Positions 1 through 5,667 of a stretch of DNA of 8,562 nt are shown piece by piece. Location of the stretch: NCBI GenBank assembly GCA_027886925.1, contig JAPCJN010000093.1:1-8562 (forward strand), written 5' to 3'. The notes under the pieces are model-generated. The model did not search any database, had not been told where the DNA came from, and saw only the letters and a program-made list of their open reading frames with translations. Position 1 is the first letter of the stretch. Each line of letters opens with the position of its first letter. The stretch comes from Nitrososphaerota archaeon. Lineage in GTDB: Archaea > Thermoproteota > Nitrososphaeria > Nitrososphaerales > UBA183. The translations under genes and the position numbers were made by a program.

Positions 1-2
1 CG

Positions 3-116
3 GGGCTCGAGTTGGGGTCCGGGGTGTTCGTAAACGACGTCTCTCCTGAGGAGGCTTCCCAACAGCTCGGAGCGGCGAGCAGGAGGGAGCTCGCCCACCT
101 GGTGGGAATCACCTAG
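3..116 (+). CDS. C-terminal end of an unrecognised protein (partial, runs off left edge)
   Basis: The frame is open from the left edge to a TAG at 114-116 and gives 37 residues, ending in ASRRELAHLVGIT. The other two plus frames meet stops within the first 50 bases. The piece contains a VFVNDVSPEEA segment followed by a helical, charged tail, as expected at the end of a soluble protein. It has no membrane segment. I do not recognise the family. It converges with the isomerase gene on the other strand, so the two do not share an operon. It could be a chance open frame, but its composition (acidic/Ala-rich helix, GC-rich third positions) looks coding. Confidence 0.5.
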   Translation, partial: GLELGSGVFVNDVSPEEASQQLGAASRRELAHLVGIT

Positions 117-156
117 CGACGATCACTAGGATAATCTAGCGGACGATAATCTAGCG
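113..156. repeat. Short CTAGCG repeat cluster between convergent genes
   Basis: CTAGCG occurs at 113-118, 136-141 and 151-156. The 12-base word GATAATCTAGCG is present twice in direct orientation (130-141 and 145-156), spaced 15 bases apart. The first copy overlaps the stop codon of the left partial gene. The cluster lies just beyond the ends of two convergent genes, where a transcription end would be expected, but I see no poly-T run. It is most likely a local slippage duplication. Confidence 0.6.
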
Positions 157-172
157 ACGACGACCCGGGCAA

Positions 173-1219
173 TCATGGCCCGGCGACCGTCGACTTTAGC
201 CTCTCGATGATCTCGATCTTCAGCGGGTCGAGGCGGCGCAGTATCGCCGCGTAATAGGTCGCAAAGTCGACCTGGTAGTCGAGGGTGACGAGTTGGGCGA
301 GGTTGCCCTTGCCTTTTCCCCAGACCTCGAGGCTCTTTATCCCCTTCGTCCCCAAGATTTCTATGAACGCGTCCAACCTCATCTTGTCGTAACTCGACTC
401 TGCCGAGTGGCGCAAGAAGATCGGGACGAGCTTCTTCTCGGGATCCTCCCACGACTCTACCTCGTTGTGGAACATCTCGGGGGCGGAATCCCATAGTGCG
501 TTCATCTTAGCGTTCTCGTTGAGACATCCCTTGAACCGCTCCGCCACCGATTTTGTGACCGACGACCCATAGATCTTCGGCATTGCACCCTCCTCGGCGC
601 ACAGCTGCGCGATCTGCTTCGATGGGTTCTCAGACGTCGGCGAGGTCGACGCCAACGAGGGGGCGATCTTCTTCATCTCGTCTATCGTTTCCGTCACCTC
701 GCGCCACTCCTCTCCTACCAGAGAGGCGCTCTTGAGGGCGGCTACGGCCGCGAACAGCACGTGCGGCAGGGAATATCTGGGCGCCAGCTCGATGGGAATC
801 GTCATGTGGGGCACCTTCAGCTCGTTCGCATCGGCCTGCAGCCTACCTCCTGAAGAGATGGCGACCATCGCGGCCTTCTCCGTCGCCAGCCTTCTCATGA
901 GGACGATGGTCTCCTTCGTGGCGCCGGAGGTGCTGCAAATCAAGACGAAGGCCCTGGAGAGGTTGATCTTCGGCAGGTATCCCTTGAAGACCGTCACCTC
1001 CACGCCTCCGGATGCCAAGAACCAGTCGGCGATAATGTCCCCCGCCGACGCCGAGCCCCCGTTCGCGACGTAGATCACGCGGTCAAATTGCCGGGAAGGG
1101 ACGTCTACCGAAAGAGAGGATTCTTGCTCCGCGAACCTGGGCCACGATTCGTAGACGCGATAGATGTGGTTCGGGTCGGCGGTGGCTATGGCTTGAGGAG
1201 ACAGGGGGTCCTGAGGCAT
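173..1219 (-). CDS. Bifunctional phosphoglucose/phosphomannose isomerase (SIS-domain family)
   Basis: The 348-residue product belongs to the PGI/PMI family of cytosolic SIS-domain enzymes, which interconvert fructose-6-phosphate with glucose-6-phosphate or mannose-6-phosphate. The first SIS domain has GGSASAGD (54-61; usual form GGSAIGGD) and the phosphate-binding loop STSGATKET (96-104). The second has NENAK (234-238) and EMFHNE (248-253). E235 and H251 are 16 residues apart, the same spacing as catalytic Glu203 and His219 in the Pyrobaculum aerophilum enzyme. The C-terminus has DPLKIEIIERLK (331-342), the family's terminal motif with its conserved Lys. The length is slightly above the usual 300-340. 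The ATG is preceded by an AGGAG at 1230-1234. Together with the upstream nucleotidyltransferase it suggests supply of mannose-type precursors for glycans, although glucose/fructose interconversion alone would also fit. Motifs are seen; substrate range is inferred. Confidence 0.92.
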   Translation of the reverse strand: MPQDPLSPQAIATADPNHIYRVYESWPRFAEQESSLSVDVPSRQFDRVIYVANGGSASAGDIIADWFLASGGVEVTVFKGYLPKINLSRAFVLICSTSGATKETIVLMRRLATEKAAMVAISSGGRLQADANELKVPHMTIPIELAPRYSLPHVLFAAVAALKSASLVGEEWREVTETIDEMKKIAPSLASTSPTSENPSKQIAQLCAEEGAMPKIYGSSVTKSVAERFKGCLNENAKMNALWDSAPEMFHNEVESWEDPEKKLVPIFLRHSAESSYDKMRLDAFIEILGTKGIKSLEVWGKGKGNLAQLVTLDYQVDFATYYAAILRRLDPLKIEIIERLKSTVAGP

Positions 1220-1229
1220 CGTCGCTATG

Positions 1230-1282
1230 CTCCTAGTTGCTTCCTAGAGTTCCGCGCCGTAGTCTTTTGTCATCATATTAAA
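1230..1282 (-). promoter_or_regulatory. Promoter and ribosome binding site of the isomerase gene
   Basis: On the minus strand TTTAATAT occupies 1282-1275, inside the 85-base gap after the nucleotidyltransferase stop. An archaeal start about 26 bases downstream would fall near 1253, giving a leader of roughly 33 bases that contains AGGAG at 1234-1230, ten bases before the ATG. This suggests the isomerase can be transcribed independently of the upstream gene, although read-through is also possible. Confidence 0.45.
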
Positions 1283-1304
1283 CACAGCGCCGGTCTTCTG
1301 CGGT

Positions 1305-2057
1305 TCAAGGTATTTTCCCGTAGCGCTCGATGTAGGCTTGGTCAGCCTCCTTGTATGCGCGCTTGTCACCGATGTCGGTGAACGTCCCCTTCACCTTCAA
1401 GGCGCAGACGAGCTTTTTGTCCTGGATCGCGCTTTCGAACGCTTCCTTCATCCCGTAGACCTTCCCCGGCGGGATGTAGTCGAGGAACTTCTTCTGGACG
1501 ACATAACAGCCCACATTGATGTCTCCGGCCAAGACCGGCTTCTCCTTCCATTCGGAGAGCCGTCCGTCGGAGTCTGTCTCGATGACCCCGTACTTGGTTT
1601 GGGTCTCGTGCCTCATGAGGGTCATCGTGATGAGCGGGTCCTTCTTCTGGTGGAACTTGATGACCTCTTTCAGGTCGAATTCGAGGATGGCGTCGCCGTA
1701 AAGGCAGACGAAGGTCTCCGTGAGCAGACCCTCAGCAGACTTTAGCTGGCCTGCGTGTCCGAGAGGCCTGTCGGAGCGCGCGTACTCGATGTTGACGCCA
1801 AAGTCCTTCCCGTCTCCGAAGTAGGCCTCGATCGTCCTCCCGAGGTAGCCGGTCGCGATCACGACGTCGTTGATGCCGTTTGCCTTGAGCCAGTCGATGA
1901 TGTGCTCCATGATGGGCTTGTTCCCAACGGCCAGCATCGGTTTGGGGAGCAACAAGGTAAACGGTCTGAGGCGGGTGCCCAGGCCACCGGCGAGTACTAC
2001 GGCTTTGATGGGCTTGCTTTTGTCGTCTTTGTTACGGCTGCGGATGCGCTCTGTCAA
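1305..2057 (-). CDS. Sugar-phosphate nucleotidyltransferase (mannose-1-P guanylyl- or glucose-1-P uridylyl/thymidylyltransferase type)
   Basis: The 250-residue cytosolic enzyme couples a sugar-1-phosphate to a nucleoside triphosphate, releasing pyrophosphate. Visible motifs are the nucleotide-binding loop LAGGLGTRLRPFT (22-34), the PKP motif (38-40), the base-pocket segment RPLGHAGQL (97-105; usually LGTAG, so His replaces Thr), the metal-binding Asp in YGDAI (120-124), EKP (172-174), NVGCYV (181-186) and the closing FTDIGDKRAYKEA (226-238). It stops after the catalytic domain: the left-handed beta-helix domain of longer GlmU or GDP-mannose enzymes is missing, as in short RfbA/RmlA- and archaeal-type forms. 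The start is TTG, with a strong GGTGAT Shine-Dalgarno five bases upstream; no ATG or GTG precedes the conserved core. The isomerase gene follows 85 bases downstream. Pairing with a PGI/PMI favours GDP-mannose synthesis, but sequence alone does not decide the nucleotide or sugar. Confidence 0.88.
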   Translation of the reverse strand: MTERIRSRNKDDKSKPIKAVVLAGGLGTRLRPFTLLLPKPMLAVGNKPIMEHIIDWLKANGINDVVIATGYLGRTIEAYFGDGKDFGVNIEYARSDRPLGHAGQLKSAEGLLTETFVCLYGDAILEFDLKEVIKFHQKKDPLITMTLMRHETQTKYGVIETDSDGRLSEWKEKPVLAGDINVGCYVVQKKFLDYIPPGKVYGMKEAFESAIQDKKLVCALKVKGTFTDIGDKRAYKEADQAYIERYGKIP

Positions 2058-2062
2058 AGGAA

Positions 2063-2103
2063 ATCACCTTGGACCTGAAGGTCATTATTGCATCCCTATA
2101 TGC
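2063..2103 (-). promoter_or_regulatory. Promoter and Shine-Dalgarno of the nucleotidyltransferase gene
   Basis: On the minus strand GGTGAT lies at 2068-2063, five bases before the TTG start, and decides that start. A TATA-like GCATATAG lies at 2103-2096. A start about 26 bases downstream would be near 2071, leaving a very short leader that still includes the Shine-Dalgarno. Confidence 0.5.
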
Positions 2104-2394
2104 ATTGGACGCATATCCCAAGCATTTTGGAAGGAGCTCCGATGATAACGGCAATCACCAATAAGCCCTCGCTCGCCTTTCGAGTTTGATGACCCTCTTC
2201 ATTACCTCATCTCTTCGGTCTTGAAGTATTCTCGCAGAACCGCCCTCACGGCTGTGTCCAATCTACGGGTAATTTCTGAGCGTGCCGTACAACGTGTGAT
2301 GTTCAAGCCATACGAGACAATTTGGTTGAGGTCAAAGCGGATGAATATCAGTGAAAAGTCGAAGTACTGTTCCGTTAACAACGGCTTGTAAACA
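2104..2394. other. Intergenic region between divergent genes
   Basis: The space between the nucleotidyltransferase promoter and the quinoprotein promoter contains no RNA gene, insertion-sequence end or long repeat that I can see. Its only notable content is the doubtful 59-residue minus-strand frame. The stretch nearest the quinoprotein gene is clearly more A/T-rich than the rest, as expected for an archaeal promoter. Confidence 0.5.
2202..2381 (-). CDS. Possible small protein of 59 residues in the divergent intergenic region (doubtful)
   Basis: A minus-strand frame is open from a TTG at 2381-2379 to a TAA at 2204-2202. The product begins MLTEQYFDFS and ends in a charged amphipathic helix, ITRRLDTAVRAVLREYFK (residues 37-54), resembling the helical part of small DNA-binding or antitoxin proteins. 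No family is recognised. Third positions are about 60% G/C, compatible with coding. There is no Shine-Dalgarno. A weak TATA-like GATAATATGG (2414-2405) could place a leaderless start near the TTG. An ATG overlaps its stop (TAATG) and opens a 15-codon frame. The region would otherwise be plain promoter DNA for the two flanking genes, so a chance ORF is about as likely as a gene. Confidence 0.25.
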   Translation of the reverse strand: MLTEQYFDFSLIFIRFDLNQIVSYGLNITRCTARSEITRRLDTAVRAVLREYFKTEEMR

Positions 2395-2402
2395 CATAAA
2401 TA
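2395..2402 (+). promoter_or_regulatory. TATA-like box of the quinoprotein gene
   Basis: CATAAATA lies in an A/T-rich stretch. A transcription start about 26 bases downstream of its centre falls near 2425, within a few bases of the TTG at 2430. No Shine-Dalgarno precedes the start, so the mRNA is probably leaderless or nearly so. Confidence 0.5.
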
Positions 2403-2418
2403 ACCATATTATCGTAGA

Positions 2419-2440
2419 TTGACGAAGATTTGACGAAGAT
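2419..2440 (+). repeat. Perfect 11-base tandem duplication over the quinoprotein start codon
   Basis: TTGACGAAGAT occurs at 2419-2429 and again at 2430-2440. Each copy begins with a potential TTG start. The first copy reads TTG ACG AAG ATT and then TGA, so it is a dead end; the second opens the 762-codon frame. The duplication shifts the functional TTG by one helical turn relative to the TATA-like box. Confidence 0.85.
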
Positions 2441-4718
2441 TTTCACAAAGAAATCTCTGGCTCCGATTGCCCTAAGCATCCTATTCGTAATATCCGCTTT
2501 TTCCGTGCCACAAGTTATTGCTTCCTCGAGTTCGCAACCTGTCGCTCTGGCCCCCACACCTCTTTCCCAGATTCAGGCGAACTGGGCCTCGGCAGACGGA
2601 GATCAATTCAACACGGCTTATAATCCTCAAAATCTAATCAACAGCTCTAACGCTCAATACCTGGGCTTGAGCTGGCTTTTCCCACTCCCGACTCACCCGA
2701 CTGCGCTGCTGTCCGTATCTGGAGGCCTCGGTGTCGACACCGCACCGCTCATCATCAACGGCACGATTTATGCCGTCACGCAATTCGACCAGGTCTTCGC
2801 TCTCAATGCGGCGAACGGAAACGTCCTGTGGACCTTGGTCCTGCCTGTTACCTCCAACAGTTCGCTGCCCGGCACAACTGCGGTCTCACTGCACCTCCAC
2901 GATGGTAACGAGCAGTTCACGACAAAGCTCTTCAACCACACACCCACGCTGTGGATCTCGGCCAACAACTTCCACGTCTACGCAATCAACGCCTTGACAG
3001 GCCAATACGAGATGAACTTCAGTGACTTCTCCAGTGCCGCCGCCATAGCGGGGAACTGCCCAGTGTGCGTATACCACGTCACGGGCGCCACGAACGTTCT
3101 CGTCGACGAGAACACAGGGGTCGCGATCACATCGATGATCAGCACGAACATCTCAGACAGCGGCAGGTGTTTCTTCTTCGGCTGGAACATAACGGTGAAT
3201 CCAGTCAAACTCCTCTGGACAACCTACTGCACACCACCACAATCAGGCAGTACAACGGGTCCAGACCCTAACTGGACGGTCAATGAGGTCAACGCCATGA
3301 AGAGCGCACAAATCTTCTATCCAGGACCTGCCTACAACGCCGGCGGAAGCATACCAGGAAACTCCGTGGTAGATCTCAAATCGCTGACCCCCTCGCAGCT
3401 CAATGCCACCCTCTACGACGACTGGGGCCAAGTCAACCAGAGTCCTGCCTGCAAGGCGTTCACTGGAGGCATGTCGACCGGTTCTACAGACGCTGGCTGG
3501 GGAGCTCCATGGCTCCTCGGGAGTGGTCCAACGAAGGGACTGGCATTCGTCAATACCAACAATAAGGATCCGTACGGAGGCAGCTCCTGCAGTCCAGGAC
3601 CAAACCTCTGGTCTGCCTCAATTCTGGGCCTTAACGAGACCAATGGCAACCTTGTCTGGGGCTTCCAGGCCAACGCCCACGATGTCTGGGACTACGACTG
3701 CTCCTGGTGGCAAGCCATGGGCAATGAGACGGTCAACGGCGTCAATACCCAGGTCATCTTCAAGACATGCAAAGCCGGCTACCTATTCGAAATCAACGCG
3801 GCAACTGGGAAGTTGATATGGGCTTGGACACCTCCAACGAGCATCGAGTTGCGCTGCCAATACTGCTACATGCTCAATCCGCTCAATCGGACGCAGATGA
3901 CACAGGCGTGGTTGAACCCAACCGGCACGGCGCCCACTATCTGCACTCCGTGCACCTTCTCGTTCGAGTCTCAGGGCGCGTTCGACCCGGTCACCAACGA
4001 CATCTACGTCGTCTCCCAGAACTATCCACAACTCTGGTACTACGTGCCGTTCAACCTGACCAACTACCACACCTCGGGAGGAACCGCTCCATTCCCACTG
4101 CCTGGGCACAGCAGCACGACCGACACCGGTGACAACTCTACGGTCGAGGCTGTGAACGCTGCAACAGGCCAAATGGTCTGGACACACTTCATCCCGACTC
4201 AGGGCTACCGTGGCGGTGTCACCGTGAGCGGCAACCTCATCTACCTCACGTTGTCGTCAGGAGACATCCTGATGCTCAACGCCCAAAATGGCAACTTGGT
4301 CAAGGACTTCTACATCGGTGGTCCGCTCAACGTTCACGCATCCATCGGAGCAACTACTAGCGGACAGATGGAGATCATCGTCCCAATCACAGCAGGCCTT
4401 GTCACCTGGGGCACAGGCGTGCCTGGCGACATCGTCGCCCTGACCCTGCAGAATGTCCCAGCGTCTGGTGGAGGGTCAACGGTAACATCCACATCCACGA
4501 TTACAAGCGGAGGGTCAACGGTAACATCCACAGTTACAAGCGGAGGGCAGACCGTGACAAGCACGACGACCGTCGGCGCGGGGCCACCAGTGACGGTCAC
4601 ATCCACAGCCTCAGGAGGAGGCAGCTCAACCACACTTTACGGGGTCGCTGCCGTCGCAGTGGTCTTCATTATCGCAACCGGCTACCTTGCCATGCGGGTA
4701 AGGCGGCCGGCGTCCTGA
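2430..4718 (+). CDS. Secreted, membrane-anchored PQQ-dependent dehydrogenase-like beta-propeller
   Basis: The 762-residue protein resembles quinoprotein alcohol/methanol dehydrogenases, periplasmic or external enzymes that oxidise alcohols with PQQ and a bound metal. Residues 1-31 form a signal peptide (K3, K7, K8, then a hydrophobic core). The propeller spans about 48-675, with blade motifs such as LNAANGNVLW (125-134), INAATGKLIW (455-464) and VNAATGQMVW (575-584). Aligned by eye to methanol dehydrogenase, N378 fits metal ligand Asn261, D421 fits catalytic Asp303 (HDVWDYD, 417-423), K448 fits PQQ-binding Arg331, and W357 probably fits the PQQ-stacking Trp243. D423, two residues after the catalytic Asp, is the lanthanide-enzyme hallmark. 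The Glu177 equivalent and the vicinal Cys pair are not found. There is no CxxCH haem motif. A Thr/Ser/Gly stalk (678-735) leads to one membrane helix (about 736-755) and a basic tail (RVRRPAS), placing the propeller outside. The start is TTG, leaderless. PQQ binding and substrate are inferred. Confidence 0.85.
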   Translation: MTKIFTKKSLAPIALSILFVISAFSVPQVIASSSSQPVALAPTPLSQIQANWASADGDQFNTAYNPQNLINSSNAQYLGLSWLFPLPTHPTALLSVSGGLGVDTAPLIINGTIYAVTQFDQVFALNAANGNVLWTLVLPVTSNSSLPGTTAVSLHLHDGNEQFTTKLFNHTPTLWISANNFHVYAINALTGQYEMNFSDFSSAAAIAGNCPVCVYHVTGATNVLVDENTGVAITSMISTNISDSGRCFFFGWNITVNPVKLLWTTYCTPPQSGSTTGPDPNWTVNEVNAMKSAQIFYPGPAYNAGGSIPGNSVVDLKSLTPSQLNATLYDDWGQVNQSPACKAFTGGMSTGSTDAGWGAPWLLGSGPTKGLAFVNTNNKDPYGGSSCSPGPNLWSASILGLNETNGNLVWGFQANAHDVWDYDCSWWQAMGNETVNGVNTQVIFKTCKAGYLFEINAATGKLIWAWTPPTSIELRCQYCYMLNPLNRTQMTQAWLNPTGTAPTICTPCTFSFESQGAFDPVTNDIYVVSQNYPQLWYYVPFNLTNYHTSGGTAPFPLPGHSSTTDTGDNSTVEAVNAATGQMVWTHFIPTQGYRGGVTVSGNLIYLTLSSGDILMLNAQNGNLVKDFYIGGPLNVHASIGATTSGQMEIIVPITAGLVTWGTGVPGDIVALTLQNVPASGGGSTVTSTSTITSGGSTVTSTVTSGGQTVTSTTTVGAGPPVTVTSTASGGGSSTTLYGVAAVAVVFIIATGYLAMRVRRPAS
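4470..4574 (+). repeat. In-frame tandem repeats encoding the surface stalk
   Basis: Three degenerate units (4470-4508, 4509-4541, 4542-4574) encode GGSTVTSTSTITS, GGSTVTSTVTS and GGQTVTSTTTV. The first two share a nearly identical 23-base start, so the expansion is recent. The units lie in the Thr/Ser/Gly linker between the propeller and its membrane helix. Copy-number change would lengthen or shorten the stalk without breaking the frame. Such linkers are commonly O-glycosylated in archaeal surface proteins. Confidence 0.75.
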
Positions 4719-4725
4719 TTTTTTT
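4719..4725 (+). terminator. Poly-T terminator of the quinoprotein gene
   Basis: Seven T residues follow the TGA stop directly, which fits archaeal T-tract termination. A second short run (TTTTT) occurs in the same 129-base gap near 4829. The rest of the gap, up to the convergent gene end at 4848, shows no gene. I see no matching T-run on the minus strand for the convergent operon. Confidence 0.65.
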
Positions 4726-4847
4726 CGACCCCAGGTTCTGTCCCCCTATCCCACGACTTCTGGGCAACCCCCTTCACATCCATTTTGCGAAACGAAGACA
4801 ACTCGGAGAGCCAATCGGCCAGCGGACTTTTTGCATAGTTGCCGTCG

Positions 4848-5651
4848 TCAGACCAAGTAGCAGAACTGGTTACGAGGGCAACCAAAGAGTTCCCCGATAC
4901 CCGCATGATTCCTAACTCGACTGAGCCGGGGTGCGATCCGCGGGAGGAAAGCGGCTACGAGCATCAGAATAGCTCCTGTTGCTACGAGGGCGTACAGAAA
5001 CAGCGTCTGAACCAGGAGGGCGCCCCCGGGCCCCTGGGGGTTGACGCTGCCGGTCTCGCTCGTGCTTGAGCTGACCGAATTCCCGATGAGAAGGCTTCCG
5101 GCATCCCCCTGCATCGGCGGCTCGTTCATGGTGATTCCAAGCTGGCCTCCAAAATATACCAAGTCGGCGAGCGTGAGGCTCACTGTCGCATTGACCGACG
5201 ATCCCTTTGCGACGCCCGTGTTTGCCTCAGTCAAGGGAATCGTGATGTTGTTCGGACCCCAGACAGCTCCGGGGTACAGAAAGACGGGATTGGTACCGGC
5301 GGAGACGGACCCATTGAGCACATGCGTTCCAGCAAAGACGCGTTCCGTGATGCCGTAGTTGTAGATGTAATCGACCAGACCGGTGAAGGAGACTACACGG
5401 AGGGTGATGGTTAATGTGAGGTTCGTCCCCACCTCCGCTGTAGAAGGATGCGAGTAGGTCACGGCGTACGCCGTTGATCCGTACTGCAAGGAATTGGAAA
5501 GCAAAGCGGTGCCCGTCACCACCTGACCTTCCCCCCTGGCTTTTTGCGCGGATACTAGGGGGGCAGCAACTATGAGGATACACAGAAGGCAGGCTAGTCC
5601 GAGTCGCTTTTCTCGTTGGTCTCCAGGAACAATCTCGTTGATATGACTCAC
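4848..5651 (-). CDS. Secreted, C-terminally membrane-anchored ectodomain protein of unknown function
   Basis: The 267-residue protein has a signal peptide (basic n-region 1-17, hydrophobic core about 18-33, likely cleavage after VSA at 35). An extracellular domain (about 40-190), rich in alternating hydrophobic/Thr/Ser strands, resembles an Ig- or CARDB-like beta-sandwich. A Ser/Thr/Gly/Pro linker (190-209), one membrane helix (about 211-236) and a cytosolic tail with several Arg (LPRIAPRLSRVR) follow. Sequons NLT, NGS, NIT and NAT lie in the ectodomain and could be N-glycosylated. I do not recognise a family. The GTG start has a GGAGG Shine-Dalgarno nine bases upstream. The gene begins 16 bases after the solute-binding protein gene, so the two are almost certainly cotranscribed. 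A surface partner or membrane dock for the binding protein is a reasonable guess. The last dozen residues (GCPRNQFCYLV) are poorly hydrophobic and may be a late extension. Confidence 0.75.
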   Translation of the reverse strand: MSHINEIVPGDQREKRLGLACLLCILIVAAPLVSAQKARGEGQVVTGTALLSNSLQYGSTAYAVTYSHPSTAEVGTNLTLTITLRVVSFTGLVDYIYNYGITERVFAGTHVLNGSVSAGTNPVFLYPGAVWGPNNITIPLTEANTGVAKGSSVNATVSLTLADLVYFGGQLGITMNEPPMQGDAGSLLIGNSVSSSTSETGSVNPQGPGGALLVQTLFLYALVATGAILMLVAAFLPRIAPRLSRVRNHAGIGELFGCPRNQFCYLV

Positions 5652-5660
5652 TCTGGTGAC

Positions 5661-5665
5661 CCTCC
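5661..5665 (-). promoter_or_regulatory. Shine-Dalgarno for the anchored ectodomain gene
   Basis: GGAGG on the minus strand lies between the TAG of the solute-binding protein (5670-5668) and the GTG start (5651-5649). It supports GTG as the start and internal initiation within a shared mRNA. Confidence 0.7.
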
Positions 5666-5667
5666 AA

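Noticed and set aside
113..156. CTAGCG repeats as a CRISPR array or attachment site
   Set aside because: The units are too short and irregular, there are no spacers of uniform length, and no integrase or tRNA gene is present.
2090..2103. GCATCCCTATATGC occurs at 2090-2103 and again at 7535-7548
   Set aside because: A single 14-base match in a window this size is close to chance, and the second copy lies within the coding sequence of the TIM-barrel gene.
3057..3068. CPVC as a possible cytochrome c haem-binding motif
   Set aside because: The motif needs CxxCH; here the next residues are V-Y-H, and the other two CxxC pairs also lack the His.
4682..4906. Minus-strand 74-codon frame spanning the end of the quinoprotein and the end of the convergent operon
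   Set aside because: It overlaps two well-supported genes at its ends, has no ribosome binding site and shows no recognisable domain pattern.
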